NCBI GenBank assembly: GCA_014773175.1
Contig: VXCM01000306.1
Coordinates: forward strand, 96,001-160,000
Origin: Lucifuga dentata
Lineage: Eukaryota > Chordata > Actinopteri > Ophidiiformes > Bythitidae
DNA length: 64,000 nucleotides
Direction: 5' to 3'
Of the stretch, positions 36,878-49,165 are shown piece after piece (position 1 is the first letter of the stretch; every line of letters starts with the position of its first letter). The notes below the pieces were generated by a model. That model made no database searches. It saw only the letters and a program-made list of their open reading frames with translations, and had not been told where the DNA came from. The translations under genes were made by a program, and so were the position numbers.

Positions 36878-38245
36878 CACCTCCAATGCTGCAGCATATG
36901 CATTCCACTGCTGCAGGGATCTGCTAGGCCACAAGAAATGCGTTTCAATTGTCTGCATCATCTCCTCTCCTTCCATGTTTCCTCACTGGACTCAGATACC
37001 GAATTGAAGTCTAACTGGGCATTTTTCCAGGATGTTTATGCCTGTGCTATTTATAGGTTTAGCTCAGATTTGAGTGTGGAAAGCTGATAACTAAAGCTGG
37101 TGAGTTTGGAGCATTAAGATGCAGCAGCCCATCCTGCTTCCATAGGAGGTCATTCCTACCAGCAGAATGATGACTCTGTATAAATCAGGTTTCTCTCAAT
37201 TATGATGGACTCTTCCTTTTGATTTAGCTATCTGTGGTGCTCCACTGCCTATTATTGTTTTTTTACATTAGTGATTTTTTTTTACATCTAGATTTTCTAT
37301 ACTATGCCAATAAACTATATAGGTGAGGTAAATACATCAAGTTATGCAGTATATACATGTACATTCATAGAGTTATATCAATACAATTTTACAGGACCTG
37401 ACACCACCAGTGTCCAAACCACAATATTTGCACAATCATGATTTGCACTAATTGCATACAGTACAATACTTGGCACCAGTGTACAAGATATTTAAAATAT
37501 GTTCTAACTCCTTTCTGCCCCCCTTTCTGTTAGTGTTATGCATTAACTGAGTGTGAATAAGAGGTAAAGGGAATGTTTGTGGTACTTGTTTTGCCTAAGG
37601 TATTGCTTTTTTTGGTAACATGGTATTTTTCTTCCTGTGGAAAAACAGGAGTTGTTCTGACAGAGAGAGAAAGGACGCTTTTGTTAAGTTGATGTTAAAA
37701 AAAAAAAACCTTGTGATGAGGTCTTGTGGTGTCTTATCCTTAGATTTAAAAAAAAATGGCATTCTGAGATCCAGGTGATGTTTGAAGTGTACTAGTGATA
37801 TCAAGCAGAGAAGTATCCTGTGCCTGTATTAAGCTTCTAAGAAAAGGTGACTAGATGTCCCTGACTAAGATATACTAGCATCGTAATGACAGAATTTCTA
37901 TAATTACAGACTCCAGTTTCTCATGGGTAAAAAAAAAAACAAAAAAAAAAAAAANAAAAAAAAAAAAACAAAGACTTATAGTATGATTATAGAACTAGTC
38001 AGTCAGCCTGTATCCATCTCTTTGGCTCATTTGGGAACACAGTAATAGTATGAGGAGTCACTGGTTTTATTAAGTCTACATAATCATCTTAGATTTTCAG
38101 CATATTCATGAGAGCAGTCCATAATAAGCTTAACATATTCAGGACTGCTAGCAGATTAAACTTATTACGTCCTTGAGGGACAGCCTTTGTAACACAGAGG
38201 GACCCTGAGGAATCTAATGCTATCTGTCCTCCCCACTTTAGTAGA

Positions 38246-38255
38246 ATCTCTCTCA

Positions 38256-38313
<58 letters not shown>
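38246..38313. repeat. (CT)n microsatellite
   Basis: A near-pure CT tract. Confidence 0.95.
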
Positions 38314-38314
<1 letters not shown>

Positions 38315-41280
38315 ACACTTACACTCACACACAATTCTGGACCAAATATTAGCCACATTTCAATCAATTTATCAGGGCAACCACCAAATTGTCCCATTTT
38401 CCATAATGTAAGTCCACATTCAGGACTGCTTGTATTGATGTAAGTTTTTCATGTGAAGGTAATTAGACTTCCCAGGCATGACTCACCACGGTTAGTCATT
38501 TAAAAAGTCTGAGCCTTATGTTCCATGTCCGTCTCCAAAACCTTCATCAATGACATGAACATAACAAACTGATGACTTCATGGGTAAAAATCGTCATTAT
38601 TCTTCCTTTGATTTGTGAATGTGTGTTTAATGTAAATGTTTTCTTCTGTTTTTAACTGTCTGAGTAAGATATGAGGTCTTTTATGGAAACTGCCATTAAA
38701 AGTTCCATTAGACTTTCCAACACTTAGCTTTACAAATTAACTGTTAAACTGTCCACACCCAGAATCATATGATGTGTTTAATGTAGCTAAAGTACAACAA
38801 GTATGAGTCCTTGTACGTTTTGTCATGAGGATAAAAATGTGCTTAGATAATCATATGTAGGCACTCTCATCAAAAATCTCACCCCCCCAAGGCTAAGCAT
38901 TTATTTTGGTGTTTGAACATTGTTTTAAGGTTTAGGATTAGGATTAGGCTGAAGTTAAGGCTAAGGGTTGGAGTGATGCATGTAGTGGTTGATTAAGATA
39001 AGCCTCCAGTGAATTAATGTACAATAGAATGCTATTACAAGTAGTGTAATACAACTTTGTGTGTGTATTGTGAAGAACTTTCCATCATAATTATAGCAAT
39101 ATGCTCGACTTATTGGCATTTTCTCGAAAACTAAAATGAGAAAAGTAAGGTAGTAAAGCAAAAAAATCTAAATGTTTTGGTCCAAAAATAACATGAGCCA
39201 AGATCTCTAGGTGTGGCAGTGTTCTGAGGACCACTGAATAGGGGTTTTCTTACAGTTAAACCTCCTGATCTCTCCTAGTCCTCCTTTCTATACTTATTTT
39301 CCTTTATCTCCTCTTCCTTTACTCTCAGGCCTCAAAACAGCAGCAGATCAATACATATGGGGCTAGCAGGTACAGAAGTGACATAAGCTGTAGGAAAGTG
39401 ACGTTGTACCAATCGTGGAAACACAAACAGGCTTTGTTGTGGTGATTTTCACACAAAAGACTGGTTGATATTCCAAGATGAATCAGACTGTGGCACCAGC
39501 ATTGTAAGAGTTAGACTAACTCCCTATCTGAAGGTGGAAATTTTCCTTCATGTGAAAGCCATAGCTGATTCCATGACTGCACTGAATATACAGCATATTC
39601 TTAAATACTCACATGCAGTGGACTTTGTGATATATATAAATATATAGCATCAAAGGTCAGAATAGATGCTGGGCTGCAATCAGCTAAATGCTCATTTTAT
39701 CTGCAGTCAGTGTCCATTCTCACATAACCCTTTTGGTTGCTATGGTTACAGACCATTCCTCCTCAGCTCTCTCTTCCTGTACAAGTCATGGACATCGCCG
39801 GGGTAAACCGTGCGTAGGGTTCATATCTACAAGGACCTGTTACCTAGATATAGACAAGAAGAGAGAATATTTTATACTAACAGTCTTTTGTTCTGTTGTG
39901 TCATGCTGTGGTATTTAAACACCTCACTGGACTGAGAAACACAAATTTGGGTGTAACACTTGCCAGATATGAGCTTAAAAAAGAAAATGGAGACAAATCC
40001 ATTACATGAATAGATCATTTTGTCCTGGAGGATATACGGAGGAAAAATTTAGAATAAACTAAAATATGTTGTCCATAAGCACCTTGCTTCAATTTTCTCT
40101 CTCCCTTAAGTAATGAGCACACAGTAAATAGTTGTATGTACTGACTGTAACCCTAGCAAAACTGTTGGAAGATTTAGTACATACTGAGAAAGAACTGGAG
40201 AAATAATGAGCCTATTATTAGAAAACTCTAGCTTGAGCTGCTTTGCTGAATTTAAACTCTGCGTGCATGTGCGTCTAAGCCCATTTAAAATGTAGACTGT
40301 CCTAATATAGACTGAAGGTGTGCATGTGAAAGAATAAAACAAGCAAAGAGCCCCTGATTATCCTCTCAACTGGACTGAGCTAATCACTAAGCATTTACAT
40401 AAGTGCTTCAATGCAGCAGCAGTCAGGCAATTACTCTCCCTATTTCCTTATTTTCCCACCCTCTGGCAATAAAATCCAATTCCCAGCCCTGAACGTCTCA
40501 GTCTTTTCCTTGGGCTTGTTTTCCTATTTTGACATCTTTTGTCTATTGACTTTCCTTTTGCCTAGTTCCCTTTCATCATACCAGACTGTGAGCAAAAATA
40601 GCTGCTCATCCTCAGTACAAACCCTCAGTAGTTTAAAATGTCAATATGTGACTCCAAGTCCATTTGCATCTAATCTACATCTGTGCAGAGCACACTTTGA
40701 ACTTTGTATGTTCTATATTTTCTATATTTTCATTTTTTCTAACCCGTTCGCTATCTCAAGGCCTGTCTGGCATAAATCTATGACACACAAAATAACGTGC
40801 AGAGTGCTTATCTACTTCCTACACATCAGTTAACAGCTCAATCCATTAATGGACCTCTGAATCAAAAATAAATCATAGTTCTTAAGGAGTAGTGCCTTAT
40901 ATTTTTCTTCTAAAAAAGAAAAATTAATAGCACTAACTTGTTCACATTGGCATAGTAAAATACTTTTACTTTAGAATTAAGTTGTAAATGTCACTAAAGA
41001 GTGGTCTACTGCCATCTCCTGGTTGAAATCTGACATTACTACATGGCGAACAGAAAAAAAAAACGAGCAAAGCTTTCATAGAGCATCGAAATAAATAGTG
41101 GAAGCCTAAGATATATCTTAATGTACAGTTTTAATTTGTTTTATATGTTTGTAAAAGTGTAAAAATCATTCCTGAAACCAATTAAAAATTCATGTCGCTT
41201 GTGTTGAGTACTATAGAATATCTTTCTACGGTCGATTATTTTTGACTGAGAGAAATGATTTCCACTTCCTGTCTTTTTCA

Positions 41281-41362
41281 CCAATCAAATCACACGGAAA
41301 TTTTCGAGGCCCCAGTTCTACCCAATCACAACTCGCGGAATATGAAGTAGGCGTGGTCGTGG
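41281..41362 (+). promoter_or_regulatory. Candidate wfs1 promoter with CCAAT and CGTGG motifs
   Basis: CCAAT occurs at 41281-41285 and 41322-41326; CGTGG (reverse of CCACG) occurs at 41352-41356 and 41358-41362. Mammalian WFS1 is induced by ER stress, and ER-stress elements combine CCAAT with CCACG. The spacing here is not the canonical CCAAT-N9-CCACG, so this is only suggestive. Confidence 0.4.
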
Positions 41363-41379
41363 AGTAGAACAGCTGGTAG

Positions 41380-41547
41380 ACTTTGCTGTGCATTTCTCAG
41401 TGTGTATGTTTGGAGGTTGAGCCCACCAAAAACAACAGACAGAGATGAATGACTAGTTTGAATAAAAGGAAACAGAGAAAATTCTAGGAACGCTTCCGTC
41501 GAGAGGATTAAACCCCACAAAAAAAAACTGGTGATCTGGTCGCAAAG
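41380..41547 (+). other. wfs1: Candidate non-coding exon 1 of wfs1
   Basis: A good donor (CGCAAAG|GTGAGC) ends at 41547 just downstream of the candidate promoter. The first coding exon starts with an acceptor two bases before its ATG, so an upstream exon is required. The 5' end is approximate. Confidence 0.5.
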
Positions 41548-42743
41548 GTGAGCGGACAACAACACGTTTGGTGAATATGCATGGTCCTGTTAATACCAAA
41601 ACAAGTTCTATAACCAAAAACTACCGATTATTTTGTTTATGGCATTATTGACTAACACGTTTTGGGTGTCGGGGACATAAAATAAAACTGGTAGTTGATA
41701 GTGTTATTACCACAGTATATGCCCGCTTCGCCGTTTAAATTAGTGTTACTACAACTCGATCCTGCTGGACAGGTGGATATTCCCTGAACAGCAAGAGGAC
41801 ACAACACGTTTCCACGCACGCCACTTCAAGACTGTCACCTTCTCAATATAGCTGCCCTGGGCACATTTGATATAGTCTGAAATAGTCTGGGCCATGTGTG
41901 TGTATTTGGGGGCCACAAGGCGGTTTCTGTCAAATATAACAAAAACGTTTTGAAATGTTGACCCAAACAATATAATAACGACATGGATTTACAGTAATGA
42001 TGAGCAGACTGATCCTAACAGGTCGGGGATACTTAATCATGTGGCATTTAGATCCCGGAGAATGCATGTCTATTCTTCATCCTTTTACTCCTCCTCCTCC
42101 CATATGGCTGATCTGAGCCAGTAAACTAAGGGTTGGATAGAATCAAAACCTGCAGGCTCTTTGGTGTTGATGGCACATGGTTGATATGGTCGAGAAAATG
42201 GGATTGTCACCTTTACAGACTTATATGTATATATACAATACAATATTGTCTAGAGTCTGATTGATTCCTGTTAAGGAAATATCAGTATCTGCATATGTTA
42301 GCAGATCAAAGATTGCCAAATCTAAATTGGGCTCAAAAAAACCCTTCTGGTTATAATGTTGTCAACCAAAATATGAAAATGCTATTATATAGTCATTTTT
42401 GCATTACTGTATAGTTTTCTGTGAAACTATAGCTTTTCAGTAAATTGATTTGTGTATTGTGTGTTCATTAGACAGTTTTTAGTGACTGGACGGTTGTTGA
42501 AATGAAAAGAGAAAGTATCCTGTCTAAACAGCTGCTTCTGCACAGGTGTTGTCCCTGAATGCAGCCAGTCTCTCTCTCTCTCTCTTCCACTTTCTCTTCA
42601 GTCATGTTTGCTGTTGCAGCTGTTTCTTTTCCCTCACACACCCACCGCCATAATGGTGTCACTGCCATAGTAAATTCTACTGTTGTTTTCAAATACTGTC
42701 AAAGATCATTGTGATTCTGATTACAAACTGGTATATTTCAGTT

Positions 42744-43125
42744 ATGGAACCATTGCCTTCTGGCTCACCAACCATCCCCTCCTCTCCAACCACAAGGCCT
42801 CACCATTCCTCCTGCATCCTATCTGCATCCACTGATAATGCTACACCAGCCACAACAACCTCACCCCAGCCTAAGCCTGCCATGTCAGCGACACCAACCT
42901 CACCTTCCCCATCTTCCTCCACTGCCTCCCAAGCTTCTCCCATTTTTTCTTCCCCCTCTCCATCCCTTTCCACACTGCCTGCCTCCCCTCTCCACAAGCC
43001 CATCAGGATCCCCTCTCAGGTGGGCAGGTCTCAGTTAAATGCAGCCTCTGCGGGAAACTCCCAAAATGGATTGTCAGCTGCGGCTACCTCCACCCCTCCA
43101 CAGACTCCGACCACTCCTGAACCAG
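42744..43125 (+). CDS. wfs1: wfs1 coding exon 1 (Ser/Thr/Pro-rich N-terminus)
   Basis: Acceptor TATATTTCAG, then TT and the ATG ([10 protein letters not shown]); donor GTGAGA in phase 1. The 127 residues are low complexity and longer than in human by about 40-50. Confidence 0.85.
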
Positions 43126-44202
43126 GTGAGAAAGGTGTGAGATGAATTCATGCATACACTGAATCAAAGTAACCTTTGACCTTTTGCACTTATCCCATGA
43201 CACCAGCATTGCTTGACTTTTTCACTTCTGCTTCTCTGCCAATCATTGCACCCAACTCCACTAAATCTGCTGTCTGAGGAACTGTGTCTCCATGACAACC
43301 TCACAAGTTTACCACAACATGTAAAGCAGCCTCTCCCACTTTGCTGACATGAGGAGAAAAGCCTGTTTCCAAACGACTATTTCGATACTCATTTTCCACT
43401 ATCCAAACCCTGCATGTAGGTTTCACTCAGATTATCTGATTTTAATTTGCTGTTTCTGTGGCAATAACCCCTAGATATGCATATTTATTGCTGGTAGGTG
43501 TGAAATCTGACAGCCATTGAGTGCATTGTTGTATTAACATATCCCTGTCTTCTGAAAATACATGTCTTGTGCCTGTGCTGTCTAGATTTGAAGAGATAAT
43601 CATAGTAGAAGCAGGGGTCAGCTTGCATCATTTTAAGTTTGTGTTACATCACTGGAGCTAGCAGGTGCTGTTGACGAGCAAAGTAAACAGTTATTTTAGG
43701 TCTCAGGCGGAGGGTTGGATATGAGCGCCACATCAGAAGGATTGGATGGGAATCTGATGGAAGTTATCAGATCTCCTTTGGATTTCCTATAGTGACAGGT
43801 ATACATTGACAGACCACCTCCTCCATAACCAGTATCACTTACAGTCTTTGGATGTGTTGAAAGTTGGAAAGGCAAACCTTATTTCCTGTCATAGACCTAG
43901 CACACACTTTTGGAGAGATTTCCTCACACAGCTAAGATGGTGCTGTACTTTACTGAAATTAGACACAGCTGCCATGAGACAAGTCTAGCTCAAGTGAGAC
44001 GCTGGAGTTTATGAGTAACAGAAGTCATCAGTTGAGAAATGATAATTAAGTCAACAGGGTTCAGGGGAAGTCTTATCAGGACAGCAGCTGTTTCTGGAAG
44101 GACCTCAGAATGTAGCTCTGCATATGACCTGGGAACACTCATGTTACTGATTGGTGGACTCTTTCCATTTGCCTGTTCATGTTGATCTCGACTGTGTGTG
44201 TT

Positions 44203-44250
<48 letters not shown>

Positions 44251-47200
44251 CATACAGTTTAGTCCTATCCTTTAGTCCTAAACTGTCCTTTTGTATCATC
44301 ATCTGTGTGTCATGTACATGAGAAGTGAGTTTCAACTACAGATCTTGCTCAGGCGCAGGTTTTGTCGGACACGATTTTATCAATAATGTGCACTAAACTA
44401 ACATATTTTGCTTCCTTCAGAGGAGGTGACCTTTGAGGAGCTGGAGGTGAGGGCAAAGTCAGGAGATGCCAAAGCACAGACGAAGGTGAATATCAATAAA
44501 CACGTGGCAAGCACAGAGTAGAGGCATCAACTGAGGATAAATGCTATTTTAGGACAACACATTGATGGGAAGAGCAGGCCATGAGTCAACAAAATTGCAG
44601 AAATGTTTGCCTTGCAATTCTAAGTCTGTGTGCTGCTTATACTTTGTACTTTTCTGTCTGTCCAGATGGGGCGTTTCTTCCTGGCATTGGCAGAAGAAAG
44701 GGATGAGGAACTCAACAACTGCACAGCGGTCACTTGGCTGGTCCAGGCTGCAAAACAAGGCCGCAAGGATGCAGTCAAACTGCTGCAGCAGTGCCTCGCC
44801 TCCAGGAAAGGTACCAAAAAGTCATATTGTTACCTCATATATGTGGCTATTACAAATTTAGTTTTTGTTCGACAATCCTTCAGACATAAAGGTTAAAATC
44901 TCCCGAGGCTAAGTTTATAACTCCATGGTATTTTCAGAATACAGTTAACAATTGATAGTGCAATTGCATTTTCTTTTTCGTTATGCGTATGTGCCTGCTT
45001 GTGTTTTTAGGCATCACTTCAGAGAACTTTGAGGAGGTGAAGAAGTTGTGCACAGAGACACGTTTTGAGAGGGGAGTGAGGAAAGCAGCTCTGCTCATGT
45101 ACTGGAAGTTGAACCCAGAAAAGAAGAAGACAGTTGCTGTTTGTGAAATGCTGGAGAATGTTGGACACGTTCATGCAGACCCAGGTAAGAAGAGGGGAGA
45201 ACTTTGTCATTTAACACACGAAGATGAACAAACATCAGACATATTAAGTTATTTGGAGAAAGTTAAAATGAGTTTGATGGCGATGAATGAAACATCAAAA
45301 TCTACAGTTTTCTACCCTATTACCATCTGTCCTCCAACTACAGATAAACCAGCCTCCCCAGTCCCACTCTCTAGCTCTGCCAAGAAACAAAGGAGAGTCC
45401 TGGAGAACATGGTCACCAGCGAGGGTATGTTTACTCCAAAAATCAAAATAACAAATACTTTCTAATTTTTATTTTCAAATTATTTCAAATGAACACACAA
45501 GATGTGTCTATCCTTTGTAGCCACTTCCCACGTGGGTCTTGACGATTTTGTTGAGATGACCAAGAAGTATGCTCAGGGTGCTGCACCTTCACCGGTCATG
45601 GCTGGGGCAGGAGGCGATGATGACGATGATGATGATGTAGTTGTGAAGAATCCAGATGACTTGCCCCTGCACCAAAAGGTGTGAAGCTCTCAGACTTTGT
45701 ATATGAGGATGCAACTAGTTTATTTTCCCTTGAACTTTATTAGTATTACCCAGCACATTTTACTTATTTCCCAAGAAAAAACCAGACATTGTACACGTTA
45801 ATTCTTCTGCAGCCTTTATCTGTTCCAGTTATTACTTTTTTGTACTTGGGCTTTCTGCTAACACTGTGTATATTTCTCTGTCCCTCTTCCTGTATTTCTG
45901 CCATGTGTCTTCCATTCTTGTGCATTCTTGCTTAAGACTGAATCGCAGCTATTGTCTCAGGGATTGAGCTTAGGAAATGTTGCAAGAGAATTCGATTGTA
46001 TTATAATCACGTTTTAGGTCTTGGTAATGTATTGACTCATCTCCTCCTTCTTATACTTCCACCAGTTGCTGAAGTTCCCTCTGTATGCACTTCTGGAGAT
46101 CAAGGAGCACCTCATCGATTGGGCATCGCGGGCTGGCATGCAGTGGCTGAGTGCCCTGATCCCCACGCATCACGTCAATGCACTGATTTTCTTCTTCATC
46201 ATCTCCAACCTCACCATCGAGTTCTTCATCTTCTTAATCCCTCTGCTGGTTTTCTACCTCTCATTCTTCTCCATGATCATCTGCACACTACGTATTTTCC
46301 AGGTTAGTTGATATTACCTGCTACTCTGGCAAAACTGACCCTGTGTGTGTGGGTGAATGTGAGTCTTTTCCTTTTAGAGCTTGAGTAAAAAAGTTCTGTC
46401 AAGAGGCCAGAAATCTTGAGATGATGAAATGAAAATAATGAGCATCTTTTTCTGCAGAATTCAAAAGCATGGGAAAATTTTCGGGCCTTGACAGATCTGT
46501 TGGCTCACTTTGAACCTGGTCTGGATCTGGAGCAAGCTGAGACCAATTTTGGATGGACACACTTAGAGCCCTACCTGTAAGCATGCCTCCTTTTAACCAT
46601 ATATTGATGCAGTTGTTGAGGTTTTGCTTTGTAGGCAAAGTAAAAATTCATGAAGGTGAAATGTTATTCTCAGATCAAGGAGCTTGATCTGAGAATATAT
46701 ATACCAATATACCAAAACTGAAGAGAGAGCATGAAATGATGACAAGTACAGCGCATTTGCAAAAGTGACAAAAGTGTTGATGCAATAAAATTAATAATCT
46801 TGTCTCTGTTTTGTCAGGTACTTCCTGCTCTCAGTGGTCTTTGCAGTTTTTTCCTTCCCTGTAGCTGACAAGTCATGGATTCCCTGCTCAGAGCTGGCCG
46901 CCATCGCGCTCTTCTTCACAGTCACTGCCTTCCTCAGCCTCCATGCCTCTGCTCAGCTTTTTGCCCGAAAAGCACTCCTCACAGAGGTCCTTTCAGGGGC
47001 TTGCTCCCTCACTCACCTCTTGCCAGACTCCATGTGGTTTCTCAAGCTCTTTGGGATGACATTCATTACCATACCCCTAGGGGACGTAGTGGCATTGAAC
47101 CTTGGGGTACCCTGTCTCCTCTATGGGCACCTTTTCTATCTCCTCTTCCATATGGCCCAGTTGAGAGGCTTCAAGGGCACCTACCTTTGCCTGGTGCCAT

Positions 47201-48366
47201 ACCTGGTGTGCTTCACTTGGTGTGAGCTCTGTTTGGTGTTCCTCAATAACTCCTCAGTCATAGGCCTCATTCGCACCAGCGTGGGCTACTTCCTCTTCCT
47301 GTTTGCGCTTCCCATACTCTCATTAGGCATGGCTGCAATGCTTGTCATCCAGTTACTGCAGTGGTTCATAGCTCTGGAAGTCACCAAGATGGTGGTCACA
47401 CTAACAGTTTGCTTTGTGCCGGTAGTGCTGAGGCTTTGGACCAGGTTCAGCCTGAACCCCATTGCTGTATTTCGGTCACTGTCACGGAGTAGCATCGTCA
47501 AGCTCATCCTGGTGTGGCTGAGTGCGGTGCTGCTCTTCTGCTGGATGTACGTATACAGATCAGAAGGCATGAAGGTTTATAATTCCACCCTCACGTGGCC
47601 TGAGTACAGCAACCTTTGTGGCCCGCGGGCTTGGAAAGAGGCCAACATGGCTCAAACCCAGATCCTGTGTTCTCACCTTGAAGGGCACCGTGTCACCTGG
47701 ACTGGACGCTTCAAATATGTCCGTGTGACAGAGATTGAGAATGGGCCACAGTCTGTTATCAACCTGCTGCCAGTTTTTGTGGGGAACTGGATGCGGTGTT
47801 TATACGGCGAGCCGTATCCTTTGTGTGAGGATGTAAAAAACAGCACAGCTCAGCCTCAGCCTCTGCCCGCCCCGGCACCGCCTCCAGAAGACCCCCTCTG
47901 TAAACTCAAAAAATTAGCCAAACACAAATGCCACATCAAACGCTTTGATCGATACAAATTTGAAGTCACAATGGGCATGCCATTGGAGAGGGTGACGAAG
48001 AATGGGGAAATTATAGAAGATGAAGATGCGACTAAAGACATTGTTCTGCGAGCAAGCAACGAGTTCAGACCTGTGCTTTTGCACTTGAACACTGGAAGCC
48101 TGGTGGAGTTCAGTACTATACTTGAAGGTCGTTTGGGTTCAAAATGGCCGGTGTTTGAGCTAAAAGCCATCCACTGCATATCGTGTGCCGATGTCCGTGT
48201 GCCCAGTCGTAAGCAGTACAAGATCGAACATGACTGGAGGCGCACAGCCCAGAGTGCATTGCAGTTTGGCTTTGACTTTTTCTTCAACCCTTTCCTCACC
48301 GCTCAGTTGGACCAAGACTCAGAGAGACAGACTGAAACAGAGACTCTGCCACAGAGCGTTGGGTAG
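42744..48366 (+). CDS. wfs1: Wolframin, ER transmembrane glycoprotein (whole gene, 9 coding exons)
   Basis: Exons: 42744-43125, 44421-44485, 44666-44810, 45011-45184, 45344-45424, 45521-45678, 46066-46302, 46458-46576, 46818-48366. The frame closes throughout to 969 residues; human has 890. Wolframin sits in the ER membrane and supports calcium balance and the stress response, and its loss causes Wolfram syndrome in humans. Residues 1-127 are Ser/Thr/Pro-rich and poorly conserved. About 130-260 is the Sel1-like helical region ([27 protein letters not shown]). About 370-700 holds roughly nine membrane segments, the last being [19 protein letters not shown]. About 701-969 is the Cys-rich lumenal domain, with a conserved NST sequon after YRSEGMKVY. 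The protein ends with about 20 residues beyond the human end. Teleosts carry wfs1a and wfs1b; I cannot tell which this is. Confidence 0.96.
43126..44420 (+). other. wfs1 intron between coding exons 1 and 2
   Basis: About 1.3 kb with no exon recognised. It holds a (GA)n run at 44207-44246. Confidence 0.7.
44421..44485 (+). CDS. wfs1: wfs1 coding exon 2
   Basis: Acceptor CTTCCTTCAG, donor GTGAAT. It encodes [20 protein letters not shown], matching human PFEEVLERAKAGDPKAQTE. Confidence 0.93.
44666..44810 (+). CDS. wfs1: wfs1 coding exon 3
   Basis: Acceptor CTGTCCAG, donor GTACCA, ending in phase 1. It contains [20 protein letters not shown], the Sel1-like helix pair. Confidence 0.95.
45011..45184 (+). 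CDS. wfs1: wfs1 coding exon 4
   Basis: Acceptor TGTTTTTAG, donor GTAAGA. It contains [30 protein letters not shown] and EMLENVGHV. Confidence 0.95.
45344..45424 (+). CDS. wfs1: wfs1 coding exon 5
   Basis: Acceptor CCAACTACAG, donor GTATGT, phase 1 at both ends. It encodes [18 protein letters not shown], matching human KSLQKQRRMLERLVSSE. Confidence 0.93.
45521..45678 (+). CDS. wfs1: wfs1 coding exon 6
   Basis: Acceptor TCCTTTGTAG, donor GTGTGA. It encodes [15 protein letters not shown], then a run of seven Asp before [11 protein letters not shown]. The acidic loop is also present in human but shorter. Confidence 0.93.
46066..46302 (+). CDS. wfs1: wfs1 coding exon 7 (first membrane segments)
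   Basis: 79 codons, phase 0, with acceptor CTTCCACCAG and donor GTTAGT. It encodes [20 protein letters not shown], then two hydrophobic spans ([20 protein letters not shown] and a following one). Confidence 0.95.
46458..46576 (+). CDS. wfs1: wfs1 coding exon 8
   Basis: Acceptor TTTTCTGCAG, donor GTAAGC. It encodes [20 protein letters not shown] and [10 protein letters not shown], a cytosolic loop near-identical to human. Confidence 0.95.
46818..48366 (+). CDS. wfs1: wfs1 coding exon 9 (large last exon)
   Basis: 516 codons plus TAG, with acceptor TTTTGTCAG. It holds the remaining membrane spans and the whole lumenal domain, as the large last exon does in human. Landmarks are [84 protein letters not shown] and FFFNPFL. 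The tail [19 protein letters not shown] has no human counterpart that I recall. Confidence 0.97.
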
Positions 48367-49165
48367 AGGGATACAGAGTTAGTCAGGACATTTCTTGCAT
48401 CTTATTATGTGACTATTTGATATGAACTTAATGAGTGGTCAGGTCTTGCCTACTGAGAAGAAAGAAGCAGATTATGGATTTGGTATTTGCAGCATCTGCA
48501 TGTTAAGTGCACATATACTGGCACGAGCAGACAACTACACTGGGAGAAATGAAATATTAATAGTTAGGCAATAAAACTGTTTAGTGGCTGAGCATTGATG
48601 ATTGCACGCTATTTATCTGATTATAATGTTGTTGAGCTACTTCGTGCTGTACGATAGAGTACAGATGTTCAGACATGTCTGTCCCACTGTAAATCTGAAT
48701 TTGTGCAAGTGAGCGTTTGTGTTTTTATAGCTTCTGAGCCAAACAGTGACAATACAGAAGCCACTAAACTACAATACATGTATAGTGAGCAGAGATTCTA
48801 AAAGGGGAGAAACACAAATTAAGTTTTTTTTAGAATCAGGTCATTTCCACATGTAACACTACATTAAGAAGCACACAACCTCTCAGCCTCCTCAGCCTTG
48901 GTCAATCATGTGTTTAAGTATTTTATTTAATGAGTAATTAGCAGCTTTCAAACTAAGCACCAGTCATGTTGTCTACAAAGAGTCTAATAATGAAACTAGA
49001 TTTTGGTGTCCTCTGCATTTAGATCTGTGGTGCCCATTGTTTGGTCATGAATATTATGTGCCTGAAATCATCAGTATTTACAACAGATCCTTGTCAAACT
49101 ATATTGTCATTTCAATATTTTATTAATTGTATCAATGATTCAATAAAGGAACTGTTGTCTGTGGC
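48367..49165 (+). other. wfs1: wfs1 3' UTR
   Basis: Sequence after the TAG holds poly(A) signals AATAAA at 48570-48575 and 49142-49147. The second gives a UTR of about 0.8 kb. The end is inferred from the signal. Confidence 0.55.
49142..49147 (+). terminator. Candidate wfs1 poly(A) signal
   Basis: AATAAA followed within 20 bp by a TG-rich stretch (ACTGTTGTCTGTGG), a usual downstream element. Confidence 0.5.

Larger units (their letters stand above)
36521..41270. other. Intergenic region between jakmip1 and wfs1 promoters
   Basis: No coding exon is recognised. Contents are a (CA)n run, a gapped poly(A) run (N at 37955), a (CT)n run at 38246-38313 and a short GGATTAGGATTAGG stretch at 38936. 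The two flanking genes point away from each other, so their regulatory DNA is expected here, but I cannot mark specific elements. Confidence 0.5.

Noticed and set aside
36684..36976. Open frames of alternating Val-Cys or Thr-His
   Set aside because: Translations of the (CA)n microsatellite.
38936..38970. GGATTAGGATTAGG, telomere-like repeat
   Set aside because: Only two or three imperfect units; too short to be an interstitial telomere tract.
47286..48299. Minus-strand open frames of 94 and 147 codons
   Set aside because: Antisense shadows of the large last exon of wfs1.
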